A stretch of 64,000 bases of DNA, taken from Capsicum annuum. Its lineage: Eukaryota > Streptophyta > Magnoliopsida > Solanales > Solanaceae. Within the stretch, counting starts at the first letter, position 1, and each line of letters starts with the position of its first letter. A program made the translations under genes and the position numbers. Location: contig NW_025856392.1 of the NCBI RefSeq assembly GCF_002878395.1, positions 1 to 64,000 of the forward strand, given 5' to 3'. Under the pieces are notes generated by a model that worked only from the letters and a program-made list of their open reading frames with translations, did not search any database and was not told where the DNA came from. This document shows, piece by piece, positions 37,566-49,500 of the stretch.

Positions 37566-40500
37566 TACATGGTATCAGAGCACACAGTTCAAGTGTCCTA
37601 GGGTGTCGGTGAAACCATATCTAGGGGAGTCTTGCGGAATGGTACGAAGAAGTCTATACTATTCTTTGAGACGCTACAGGGCTTTTATGAAATGACTTCA
37701 TTCTTTCATGTCTTAAATCATGCTATAAAAAAATTCTCCAAGAAACTTATACAGATTCTCATCTTACTCTAGTTAGGCCATCTCTGCCTTATTACCAAGG
37801 TACCAGAAATAGTTGAGATTAATTCTCCATAGATAGTTATGGAACTGTAAGAGAGCTACAAAAGTATCCTATTAGTACTTTTGAGTTTCAAAAACTGAAG
37901 TGCTTTATCAGGCCTGTAGAAATCATGCACTAAGCCTGAGTCGATATTCTTTTAAATTTCTCCTCAGAATACATAATGATTATCTATACATCTCTATCTA
38001 TGTACTATTCTTGAGGTAACATATTCGGCAAGTTCCAATTTTCTCCCCAGATAATGATCTTATATTTTCTGGCAGAAGTTTTAGAAGTTTAATAAAGTGG
38101 CTTGAGAAGAGCCTTCTAGTATGTTATAAGTCCTTCAAATTTAAGCTATTTGCACATTTTTATGAGTTATTTAATTAAGACAGAGTAAGGTGTATTCTTA
38201 GATCGTTGAATATTGTGTGTCAAGTTTTTATCTCTTGTATTATGTAATATTGTTATCTAAGGTGTATTCTTAGATCATTGAATATTGTGTGTCAAGTTTC
38301 TATCTCTTGTATTATGTAATCTTGTTATCATTATGTTTGTGAAAAATCAAAGTCTAGTGAAGCCGTGTGAGGCCTATTTAGATTCACTAGAGTTGTTGCT
38401 TTTTTATTCATATATTTTCATAATGAAAACACAAAACCAAATTCTAGTGAAGCCGTGCGAGGCCTATTTCAATTCACTAGCAACTTATTATTTATCTTGT
38501 TGTTCTGGTGTTAGTTGAAAGTGTGGGTTTCTGTGTAGTGATAGAAGTAGTAACGCTTAGTTGAAAGTATTGTGTTAGTTGAACTTGTGGGTTTAGAAGT
38601 GTAGTGGTAAGAATGGTGGTAAAGGCAATTTATTGAATATGTATAGCTAAATTTTTGCTTATGATTGAATTAATAATGAAGTGATATACCCTTATTTGTT
38701 AGTTTAGTAAAGTTAGAGAAGGATATTATTAGTTAAGGTGGATTGTTGTTTGCTTGAAGTATGAAAAGATTAGTTGATGGTATTTGTTTTGCTAGGAAAG
38801 TATAGGTTTTGATGGAAGTACTTGGTGCTTGAGTATTGTTAATTTAGGCTTTTCTTAGATTGCAAGAGGAAGTTTAGTTGAAATTTATAGAGCATCGAAA
38901 GTAATTTAGGTGTGAAGATAGGTAAATAGTAATGATGTGAAGAAGGAGGATGTGTTAAAAGATTATGAATAAGATAGGCCATATAATTATGATCGATTGT
39001 CGTTGTGTACTAGTTTTTCTTAATGCTATGCTCTATAGTTTTGAAGTGAAAATTGTGTGTGAGATTGGGTTGTAAATCATGTTTAGCTCTAGACATTAAG
39101 TTTGAATAGTTGATGGTTCGGTTGTTGATGCTAGTTATATGGAGGCGATCTAGTAGGCCTGAACAGCGTATGCAAGAGTATAAGATCATGTGTTCATAAT
39201 TAAGTATGGTGTAGAGGTGTGCCCAAGGTGCTATGGGGATGCACTATTTTTTGAGGATTATTGCATATTGTGTGGTTAATAGTAACGTTGAGGTGCTAGG
39301 TGAGGAAAGGCTAGTTAGATAATTTATGTTGTTCTTGATAGCTAAGTTAAGTAGTTATGATTGAAGATGTTGAGTCTTTTTGGTATGATTTTATATTCAC
39401 GGATTGGGAAAAATATAAGTATAGAAGTGTGATCTTGGTAGGCTATTATTATGTGATTAGAGATGTAGATATGGTTTCAAATAAGAGTGTAAGTCTTTGA
39501 TGATGATTTTGAAGCTAGAAAGTTAAGGATGGCATATGGATAGGTTGTTCAAGAATGAAGTTGGACAGTTCGAAATTAGTTTATTCTTGTGAGTTTAGCA
39601 TTTATTTGTAGATCTTAGAATGATGAAATTATGGGTTAATCTCGATAATATGTGAAGTATTCCTTTAGAGGTATTTGCCTTAAAGTTATATGTGATTTTT
39701 AATGATAGGCTTGAATGTCATGTTGGGTGTAAGATGATGAATGGAATATACACTAGTGAATCCGTATCAAGAGTTTTAAATTTGTCATTGAAGTGGTAAG
39801 GCATGTTATTCTTAGGGTGTGAGGTCTAAGAAGGTATAGAATATTGAACCTTGTGTTTTAGACTTGTATTGTGGTTTGGCATGTTGTATCTTGTGATTTA
39901 GTGTTAGGCTTGATCATGGTGAGAGAACTTAGTTTAGTTTAGACCTTAGTAGAAAGATTTCACAGTGCCAATATGAGAATTATAAGTTGAATCAAATGAG
40001 TATGGTATTTAAGGGGAATAGTATAGTTGAGAGAGCATTTGAGAAGTTATGCTAAGCTTGAAAGTAAGAAGTTGCGTTGCCTACGGCCTAGCAATCCTAT
40101 CCTACTTTATGAGTTATATAATCATATTACATGCTATAGAGTTATATCAATGTTGTAATTCCTTAGTCAAATGTCTTGTTCCAAGCATGCACAAAATTCT
40201 TTGCTCCCTAATGTCAATAGAATTTCGTAGAAAATGGGTTAAGAAATACTCCATTTGAGTATGGGTTGTTAGTATGATCCAGTCTATACAGCCTGTAATC
40301 TAGTTTAGCAAGCAAGTGGATAAACTCCGATAGATTCCTAATTTTCCAGCTAGTCTTACTATCCGCAGTGTTGTACGTATATACATTCCAATAGGAAATG
40401 TGTTTGTATGAAATTAAATTATGAATTCCGCTTAGTTCATGCATCAATTTTAGTTTCAGATATTAAGTCAATATTCAGTTCGTAAGTATCCTGTGTAGTA

Positions 40501-40859
40501 TCACAGTCTCTTCCTAGTATTTTCATCAAATTATAATCATTCGGGGATGGACGATCCCAAGAGGGGGATGTTGTAATACTCCATGTTTTCATATCATAAA
40601 ACTCTCATCCTTTCTCATGAGATCAGATCCAGTTCAAAGTAACGGTTACACATCAGTTGACGCTCTCGTTTCTATCTTAGCCATGTAGTAATTTTTCTTG
40701 AGGATTCATGCACTTGCAGACCGGTTCAGTAGCTCATTATTCATGAGATCCAATGATTTAGTTCTATCAGTTTCACAAGATAGCTTGAAGACTAATATTC
40801 CTCTGGGTTTCAAGTTTATTATCCAAATTCGAGAACGAATGTTCCCAAGGGAGAGATAA
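37566..40859 (+). other. B1 internal region, non-coding
   Basis: Begins with the PBS and ends with the PPT aagggagagataa (40847-40859). It contains a 72-bp tandem duplication (38186-38257, 38258-38329) absent from B2, two 37-nt palindromic boxes (38354-38390, 38444-38480) and a second PPT-plus-LTR-start at 40559-40859. Open frames are short and not conserved as proteins between B1 and B2. Confidence 0.8.
40559..40859 (+). promoter_or_regulatory. B1 double polypurine tract with partial LTR copy between
   Basis: The first PPT, aagagggggatgt (40559-40571), is followed by tgtaatactccatgttttca, an LTR-like start, and 288 bp later by the real PPT and 3' LTR. Both PPTs are preceded by the attcg-ggatgga/gaacgaatg motif. 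B2 has the same arrangement. Confidence 0.75.
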
Positions 40860-43371
40860 TGTAATACCCCATATTTTCGTGTGAGAATTCTAACCGTCGT
40901 TTCTGTGCGTCAAAGCTCGAATCCAAGTGATTCTTATGTGAATTCAAGTTGCATGTTCACTATCATAGTCTATGGAGTAGTTTAGAGGTGAGAAATATTT
41001 ATAGCAATGACATAGAACAGGGTTGAGCTGATACCAATTGATTAATCCAATGTTTAACATTCGATTCTACAAGAGTCAACTTTAAATGTGTATACCTTTT
41101 AATATACATGGATTTTTTCATCGCAAGACCTATCAAATTGTAGATAATTGAATTATCTTTCCAATGATATGAATTTCATCAAAATCCGACACCCGTGCAA
41201 GGAGTTATGGCTTTGGAAAGTAAAGTATGTCGCCTAACTAATCGCACATGGATGCTGGAATAAGTGTGCGATAAGCAATGGGGTGCATACTTGAATGTGT
41301 GAAATAAGCAATGTGCCGCATACCTCAATTCCATGTTCCAAAAACACCCCTATATATGTCTATAACACGGGATTAAACTCCCATAACACTAGAATAAGTT
41401 TACTTTCTCTCAAATTTACCAAGAATAACCTTTAGGGTTTCAACATAGAAACCCCCAATAGCTAGAGATTCAACCGTGAGAATTCTATAATTTTCACATA
41501 TTTAGAATCTCCGTTACGAAGGCTACCAGTGACACCCAAAAGTTTGTGAATAGCATTACATCATTTGGAAAGTAATTCAAAGCTTCAAGTTTAAGGTATG
41601 TGGGGTTTTTCAACAAGAACACCCTTTCGTTCTTGTACCTAAAATTTGTATTATTTTACAAAGATATATGATTTTACATGCTCTACTTATGAATTTGAGA
41701 TGGAAATTTGAAATCTATATTATTTTTGAAGAAGTTATAATATTTTTGATGTTTTGAAGATGAATTTCATTAGAGTTGATGTGAATATTCATGATTAAAG
41801 ATAAATTTCCAGATTTTTGCATGAATCATACATATTTGATATATAAAGTGTGAATCTTGAGATGTTTTGATCAAATATTGGTATATGGGTTGTTGAACCA
41901 AATTTGAATTTATATTTTGTTGAAGTAATGTGATATATACACTTTGAGTTTGGATTGACTTGACCTTTTGGTCTTGGAGGAGTTATTTTTGAACTCAAAT
42001 GAGCAAAGAAATCCACATTTTGATTTATTATGAAAAAGGGGTAGCATGATGGCTCCCAATATGAATNNNNNNNNNNNNNNNNNNNNNNNNNNNNNNNNNN
42101 NNNNNNNNNNNNNNNNNNNNNNNNNNNNNNNNNNNNNNNNNNNNNNNNNNNNNNNNNNNNNNNNNNAAAAGAAATCCACATTTTGATTTATTATGAAAAA
42201 GGGGTAGCATGATGGCTCCCAATATGAATTACTAAATTGTGTTGTTGTGGATTTTCTTTTGAAATGATCTGAGCTCGGTCCTGGAATTGTCTTTAGAACC
42301 GAGTGGGAGGTATAGCTGTGATTGGTACTTCCCTAGTTCTATGTGCCCCGTAGGATGTAAGCCTAAGGATGATTGATATAGTCATCACTAGTGAACAAAA
42401 GATTAAGGTCCTACTCCAATGGCAAAGATAGGACAGCTCTCCCCAATATGGGTTGAACGTTGGACTCCATGTAGCTCACATTGTTTATGTCGGTTGTAAG
42501 AGACTCCTAATGTGTGTGTGTGTATTATCCTATCTAATATGAAAAGTCTTATTCTTCTATCTAAGATGAAAATATATTTGTTTGAAAGAATGAGTTTGAG
42601 AAAGTCATTATTTTCGAAAGATTTAATGAAAATATATTTCAAAGAGACTTGTTATGACATTTGATTGCTTTGATGATTTGGAATCAAGATGGAAGTGAAT
42701 GGAGATTTATTATGATGACTCACATGTTTCACCCGATATATTTCACTCTTATGATTATGATGATTTTTAATTCGAGCTAAATGAGTTATTTATATCAGCA
42801 TGCATAATTTTATAAACTGTGATGATATTAAGATATTATTTTATATATGCATTGCACCCCCATATGCTCGGTACGTTTCTATGGTACTGACCCACGTATT
42901 CATATGTGGGATACATTTTCTCAGAGTGTAGGTACAAGGTACAACATATAATTTCAGATCCAGTCAGTTCGCAGTATCCAGTCAGCAGGTGATGAGTCCT
43001 TTTGATTCAAGGGCTTGAGTTAGTTATACAGTTCGAGAAGTGTTGTATTTTCTTTATTCTTTCATATTGAGTTGTATTGGATGAGAGTCATGACCCGGTT
43101 ACCTACAGTCAGTACTAGTAGAGGCTTTATAGACAGTCAGTAGAAGTTGATGTATTCCATTCCAGTTTTGGTTCTAAAAGTATTGTTGTAATCTTGTAAA
43201 TTTTGTTTTGTATCTATCATATTCAGAAAAGAGTTATTTTTCACAAATTTGTAAAGATTTATACTTTTTGTTCAGTTGCTTAGGAGTTATGCCAGCAGAA
43301 GCGTTAGCTTGAGGTCACTTGTAATCCTAAGCACCGTGTGACATCTCAGGACCCAATTTTAGTGCGTTACA
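40860..43371 (+). repeat. B1 3' LTR (contains assembly gap)
   Basis: It starts tgtaatacccc and ends gtgcgttaca. It has two 33-bp repeat units (41264-41326). Without the 100 N and one of the two about 61-bp repeated flanks it would be about 2,350 bp, close to the 5' LTR (2,379). Confidence 0.88.
42067..42166. other. Assembly gap of exactly 100 N
   Basis: The sequence before the gap (42005-42066) and after it (42168-42228) is the same about 61 bp, from aaagaaatccacattttg to ctcccaatatgaat. This is what an unmerged contig overlap looks like. Confidence 0.95.
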
Positions 43372-43376
43372 TGATT

Positions 43377-45958
43377 ATTCCATGAGGAATTTTCAAGATT
43401 TTCACTTTTTGTTAAGTGAGAAATTCATTAAACTTCCCATCAATGAAAGATTTGCCCAAATCTGATAACTGGGTCAGAAGTTATGACTAGTTCAAGTTCT
43501 TGTCGTAAAACAATGCCATAGTAGTCAGTGACGCACCGCGCCCCAAGAGGAAATGAAATTTGACAAATTCTAGTAGGGATTGTGATTATGGCATGTTGCG
43601 CCAGGGCCTAAATTCAGAATTGTCTATTTTCGAGTGTCTCAGCGCAGTTTTCACTACGTCATGCTAAAGTTTCATGTCACAAAAAAAGTGGCAATGTGAT
43701 GGCCCTGCATTGCGCCATCCCTAAATTTCTCAATTATCAATATTTTTCTATAAATTGTTAATCACATATAACCCCTTATTTTGAGGCAACTATTCCATAG
43801 TGACACGGCAAGATAGCACTGCATCGCGCTAAGGGTCCAGTAAAAGACTTATCCAGGGGTTAAAAGGGTCAATTCCATGCCCCTGTTTAAACCCAATAAC
43901 ATATGATTTAGTTATTCTTAACCAAAAATATAAAAGTTTCTCTCCAGTTTCTCTCAAGAACAAGCTAGGGTTTCTATTAAGGATTTGAATTCAAGAATTT
44001 TTCACCATAAATCCTCACTAAATCACGAACTAAGGCAGGCATAGTGATCATTCGAGGACTCTTTTCGACCATGAAGCACAAGAATCCCTTTTTCTAGATT
44101 CAAGTTCATGGATTTTATTATGAGTTTCATGATTAGGTTGTTATTGTTCATGTGGATAGTGAGAAATTGAATACTACTCCATGTTGGGTGATAAATTCTA
44201 TGTGGGTTAAAGTATTATAGATATAGATTCATGCAAACCTATGACTAAACCTTTGAATGATTAAATTAGAATTGAACCTTAATTTTTATATATTGTATAA
44301 TAATGTTTACATGTACTATGCCCACAATATGTTTGATTAAATGCCTAAATGAAGGAAAAGTGCCTAAATAGCATGATACCATGAAATCCCCATGTATGTA
44401 CAAGTTTATGCGTATCACATATTTGATGAAATTCTTCTATAAATGTGGTATGGACTATGGTGTTAGTTATATTTTCAAGTAAGTAATGCTTGGTTCATTT
44501 CCTTCCATCGAGTCCTGAGGGTACTTGTACCTGAAACATTAGTTGTGTGCCTAGAGCGAATGTCATATTTTCAAGTAACTCTCAGTTAAGATATGAATCC
44601 TAAGACATCAGACAGTCTTATGACTCAGGAAATTTCTATGATCTCATGAACTCAATCAGTTATCAGATATCAGTAGTATTTCATCAGTCAGCAGGATTTA
44701 GTAATTCAGCCTATGTTCAGTTCAGTAAATCATGTTCAGAGTCTAATTAGATGGAAGTAGAAATTTGCACTAACTAAACCCAAGGATGGGAACACATACT
44801 ATCAGATGAGGGTTTGATTCTTAGAAGTCATCATTGCATTCCAAAACTATGTAGTCATCATAGGTTGAGACATCAACACTATCCGATGAGGGTTGATGAG
44901 GTGCATACGCATTGTTAGATAAGGGCTTCACCTTTTTCATATAAGGGACACTATCAGGTGAGGGTTGCCTATAGTTTGTCCTTACAAGTGGTGTGGTATT
45001 GACACTCATCCAATTGGGGTTACAGATTGAACCCCAACTTAAACCATAATAGAGTATCAGGGGCATGTCGGTTAGATAAATACTTCCCACTGTTTTATGT
45101 TGTAGAATCAGGACTGTCATATATAGTGAATTAGTCTCAGTAATAGAACTCAGATAGTTATTTAAAATTTAGGATTGTTAGATCTAGTCAACTCAGATAG
45201 AGTTTGGAACTTAGATAGTTCCATCAGATTCAGGACTATCAGATACATTCAATCATGTTATCATTCATATCAGTTAATAACATGGTAGGTTATCAGTAGT
45301 CAGACTCAGTAATCATATTATCGCGTTGTCAGTTATAGTCACATATTTATACATACATTCTCAGGTTCATGTTTGACAGTCAGTTAGCTATAGTAACGCA
45401 TGTGAACCCTTGCATATAGCCTAACATACATGTTTACTCAGTACATTCCATTGTATTGACGCATTTGTGCTATGGTGCTTTCTTTTTATGTTACACCATA
45501 GGTTCAAAGACACGAGATCCAAATCAACAGTAGATTCTAGTTTCAACAGTCAGAGTCTGAAGTGAGTCCTCATCCATCGATGGCATGATTATTTATTTTC
45601 TATCTCATTGATTAGCTTATTAGTTAGAGTTAGTTAGGGATATGTCCTATCAACTTCTTATTCAGATTATTCAGACATTAGAGGCTTTCAGACTAGATAT
45701 AGTCTATCGTGTTTCAGATTTTAGTATTTTTTGTTTTATTTTTAGGTATTCTATTACCCTACTCAGATGTTTTATTAATTAAATTTTGTTTAGTATTGAA
45801 CCTTATGGCCTTTCAGTGCATGTTTCTGCATTATCATGTTATATTATCCAGTGTACAGGTACAGATGTACATCATGTGTTAGGTAGTGGTCCTTTGGGGT
45901 CATAAGCACCGTGTAGTATTTTGGGCACTAGGTTTGGGGTATTGTTCGAGGTATTACA
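43377..45958 (+). repeat. Element A 5' LTR, remainder
   Basis: Continues the LTR after B1 (attccatgaggaattttc, matching 51527 onward) to gaggtattaca. It includes GC-richer blocks (gacgcaccgcgcccc at 43529, gcactgcatcgcgct at 43814) shared with the 3' LTR and element 1. The R-like block ctcagtacattccattg is near 45437. Confidence 0.88.
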
Positions 45959-45976
45959 AACTTGGTATCAGAGGCT
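45959..45976 (+). promoter_or_regulatory. Element A primer-binding site
   Basis: aacttggtatcagaggct follows the LTR directly. It carries tggtatcagag, complementary to the initiator tRNA-Met 3' end. Confidence 0.88.
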
Positions 45977-46183
45977 AAAGTTCCATAGATTCCAAAGAAG
46001 TCTGAAAGCCGCATCTAGTAGAGTCTTGTACATAGGTGTGTTACACGCCACATTTATGTGCAAGAGGCTATAAGATATTTTAGGAAAAGTTTCCCTTCTT
46101 TTGCTATTCATGTCATGCCAGTGAACATAATCTCAAGCCAATCACTCAGTCTATTCTGTTTTTCCATTTCTTTTACATAATAT

Positions 46184-47330
46184 GCCTCTTAAAAGAAGAA
46201 ACAAAAATCACTCAGTCCAAAGATCCTTTGGGCGATCATGTTTCTTATTCGGAGTTTAGGGCCATATTTACTAATATTGTTCAGTCAGTTGCCACTAAAA
46301 ATAAATGAAAAACAGTCATTTCGGCCAACCCAGTGGCCAATTCAGCTGCAGTTAGGATTTGGGACTTCACCCTAATGAATCCTCCGTCCTTCCTTGAGTC
46401 TAAGATAGATGAGGACCAGCAAGATTTCATTTATCTGGTTCAAAAGGTGACAGATACCATGGGGATGACTACTTCTAAGAGTGCTGAGATAGCTACATAT
46501 CAGTTGTAGGATATGGCTCATACTTGCGTCAAACAGTGGTGGTCAGAGAGTTCAGGTGATGCAGGTCTTATAAAGTAGGAGGAGTTTGTCCCTGCATTCT
46601 TAGACAGATTCTTTACCCAAGACCTTAGAGAGGCTAAGGTGCTAGAATTCATCAACCGTAAGTAGGGCAATATGACGGTGAAAGAGTATTCTATTAAGTT
46701 TAGTTAATTAGCCATATATGCCTCTCTAGTGGTTGCAGACGGCAGAGCCAACATGAGTAAGTTTACTTCAGGGGTAAATGATAGCATGGTAAATGAGTGT
46801 AGATCTGTTATGCTGAATAGTGACATGACTTTTGCCAGGCTTATGACTCATGCTTAGCAGATAGAGGAGCATAAGATTAAGTAGAGGGAGAAGCATAATA
46901 AGAGAGCAAAGATAGGTAGTTTAAACTTCGCTCATCCTAAATCAAAAGGCGGAAACCATTCCCTATTTTGTCCTAAGTCATCAGTTCCAGCCCCTTCTTT
47001 AGCCAGTGCTCCAGTTCCTAAGTTCAGGAAGAGTAACACAGATAGAGCACTAGGCTATAGGTCTCATGGTAGTGTTAGCAATGCCCAAACTAATCCCCTT
47101 TGTCAGACTTAAGGTAAGAACCATAAGGGTACTTGCTGAGCTGGTACTGATGTCTATTTCGATTGAAGCAAGCCAGGCCACAGAGTTAGAGACTGTCCTC
47201 TTTTATGTTATTAGAGTCATCTTTGCTCCTCAGCTTAGTCTGGTCACCTGAATCAGCAGGGTGCCACCACCAGTGCTACTAGTAGGCAACGCCTCAATTT
47301 TCTCTATGATCTTCCATCCTGACAGGATCA
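46184..47330 (+). pseudogene. Element A gag, broken
   Basis: Start ATG at 46184 (MPLKRRNKNHSVQ); a frameshift near 46220 leads to DPLGDHVSYSEFRAIFTNIVQSV. The gag core reads NPPSFLESKIDEDQQDFIYLVQKVTDTMGMT, then FLDRFFTQDLREAKVLEFINRK, stop, GNMTVKEYSIKF. The zinc knuckle near 47150-47200 is destroyed (YFD, stop, SKPGHRVRDCP). At least ten in-frame stops occur. Many are TAG or TAA where relatives have CAG or CAA (for example 46663-46665, 46705-46707, 46855-46857), which fits decay by methyl-cytosine deamination. Confidence 0.9.
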
Positions 47331-47339
47331 TGAAAATTC

Positions 47340-47700
47340 TCCTAATGTAATTACTGGTACGTTACAAATCTTTTATGTGCATTTTTATGCTTTGCTAGAT
47401 TCAGGATCTTGTTTGTCTTTTGTTACTCCCTATATAGCATGCGATTTCAAAATCAGTCCTAAAATCCTAGCAGAGCCCTTTTCAGTCTCTACCTCAGTGG
47501 GTAAAACTATCATAGGCCGATGAGTATACAGGAACTGCCCCGTCATGATATTTCAAAAAGTCACTTTAGCAGACCTAGTCGAATTAGAGATGATTGATTT
47601 TGATATCATTCTCGGCATGCTTCATTCTTGCTATGCCACAGTAGACTGCAGAAACATAATAGTCTAGTTTTATTTTCTAAATAAACCCATCCTTGAGTGG
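47340..47700 (+). pseudogene. Element A aspartic protease, broken
   Basis: Reads GTLQIFYVHFYALLDSGSCLSFVTPYIACDFKISPKILAEPFSVSTSVGKTIIGR, stop, VYRNCPVMIFQKVTLADLVELEMIDFDIILGMLHSCYATVDC. The active-site triplet D-S-G is intact here, unlike elements 1 and 2, but stops interrupt the frame. Confidence 0.85.
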
Positions 47701-48990
47701 AACGGTTGTATTTATCATTCAGAGGTCAGCTTGTTTCCTACCTTTCTGATCGAAAAATGATATCTAAAGGATGTGTCTATCATCTTGTTCGAGTTAAGGA
47801 CACTAGTTTTGAAACTCCAAGCCTTGAATCAGTTCTTGTTATAGGTGAATATTCAGTTGTCTTTCCCGAAGATCTTCTAAGAATTCCTCTTAAAAGGGAA
47901 ATGGACTTCGACATTGGTCTTCTTCCAGATACTCAGCCTATATCTATTCTGTAATATAGAATGGCACTAGCAAAACTTAGAGAACTAAAAGAACAATTGA
48001 AGGATCTCATAGATAAGGTATTCATCAGGCCCAACATTTCCCTATGGGGCGCTTCATTATTATTCATGCGCAAGAAACACGGTTCTCTTAGGATGTGTGT
48101 AGACTACCATCAACTCAATAAGGTTACAGCAAAGAAAAAGTATCCACTTTCCAAAATTGATGAATTGTTTGAGCAATTACAGGGTGCAAGTTATTTCTCT
48201 ATGATTGACCTCAGATCTGACTATCATCAGCTCAGAGTTAGAGAATGTGACATTCTAAAAATAGCTTTTCATACTTGGTATGGTCATTTCAAATTCTTAG
48301 TTATGTCCTTTGGTCTTACCAATGCCCCAGCAGCATTTATGGACTTGATGAACCATTTCATCAAGCAGTACTTGGACATGTTCATCATAGTCTTAATAGA
48401 TGATATTCTAATCTATTCCTGAAGTGAGCATGATCATGCAGACCATCTTAGAATAGCACTTAAGACTCTCATAGATCATCAGTTATTCAGCAAATTTAGT
48501 AAGTGCAAATTTTGTCTTGGTTAGTAGTATTCCTTGGTCTCTAAGATTGACCTCAGATTCGACTATCATCAGCTCAGAGTTAGAGAATGTGACATTCTGA
48601 AAATAGCTTTTCATACTTGGTATGGTCATTTCGAATTCTTAGTTATGTCCTTGGACTTGATGAACTATTTCATCAACCAGTACGTGGACATGTTTGTCAT
48701 AGTCTTCATAGTTGATATTCTGATCTATTCCCGAAGTGAGAATGATCATGCAGACCATCTCAGAATAGTACTTAAGACTCTCATAGATCATCAGCTATTC
48801 AGCAAATTCAGTAAGTGAAAATTTTGTCTTGGTGAGTAGCATTCCTTGGTCATATTATTTTCTGTGATGGTACTAGAGTGAATCCTCAAAAGACTATTGC
48901 AGTAAGAAACTGGCCTCACCCTATCTCTCTATCAGATATCAGGATTTTCTTGGGTTTGACCGGCTATTACAGCTGGTTTGCTGAGGGATT
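47701..48990 (+). pseudogene. Element A reverse transcriptase with internal tandem duplication
   Basis: Copy 1 reads FPEDLLRIPLKREMDFDIGLLPDTQPISI, then [54 protein letters not shown], then [33 protein letters not shown], so the catalytic Asp pair is present. A block of 342 bp (48204-48545) is then repeated at 48546-48853. The second copy lacks about 36 bp and reads FIVDILIYS, losing one catalytic Asp. The connection domain follows: GTRVNPQKTIAVRNWPHPISLSDIRIFLGLTGYYSWFAEGFSTIA. Stops occur after each palm copy. Confidence 0.9.
48546..48853 (+). repeat. Second copy of RT palm segment (tandem duplication, period 342 bp)
   Basis: Matches 48204-48539 nearly base for base, except for a deletion covering the segment that encodes [10 protein letters not shown] in copy 1. 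Confidence 0.9.
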
Positions 48991-49500
48991 TTCTACTATT
49001 GCATCCCTTATGTCCAGATTGACTAAAAAGAAAGTCAAGTTTTAGTGGTCAGATACTTATGAGAAGAGATTTTATTAGTTGAAGACTCGACTTACCTCAA
49101 CTGTAATATTAGCTCTTCCAGATGGGCCAGATGGTTTCATAGTGTATTGTGATGAATCCAGAGAAGGTTTAGGTTGTGTCCTCTTACAGCATGGTAAGGC
49201 CATAGCCTATGCCTCCAGACAGGTTAAGCCCCATGAGAGGAATTATCCTACTCATGATCTTGCATTAGAAGTCATAGTATTTGCCTTAAAGATTTAGAGG
49301 CATTATCTATACGATGTTCATGTAGATATGTTCATAGATCATAAAAGTCTTCAGTATGGCTTTTCTTAGTAAGATCTTAATCTTCATCAGAGAAAGTGGT
49401 TAGAGCTCTTGAAAGATTATGACATGAGTGTCCATTATCATCCGGGCAAGGCCAATATAGTGGACAACACTCTCAGTAGACTATCTATGGGTAGTGTTTC
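48991..49500 (+). pseudogene. Element A RNase H, broken
   Basis: The open stretch 49079-49297 reads [73 protein letters not shown] stop stands where relatives have Trp, then RHYLYDVHVDMFIDHKSLQYGF. DYDMSVHYHPGKANIVDNTLSRLSMGSVS closes the domain. Catalytic Asp residues in YCDES and FIDHKS are present. Confidence 0.88.

Larger units (their letters stand above)
35187..43371 (+). mobile_element. Element B1: large non-coding (LARD-like) gypsy retrotransposon
   Basis: Inserted in element A's 5' LTR with target duplication tgatt (35182-35186 and 43372-43376). It has LTRs 35187-37565 and 40860-43371, PBS tggtatcagagc (37570-37581), an internal region of 3,294 bp and PPT. No gag or pol domain is readable in any frame. 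Only the segment just after the PBS resembles a gypsy leader. The ends (TGTAATACCCC / GTTACA), PBS type and PPT context are chromovirus-like, so it was probably mobilised by proteins of a related autonomous element. Confidence 0.9.

Noticed and set aside
41795..42222. Minus-strand open frames running through the N block
   Set aside because: They are open only because N codons are not stops. The underlying sequence is LTR.
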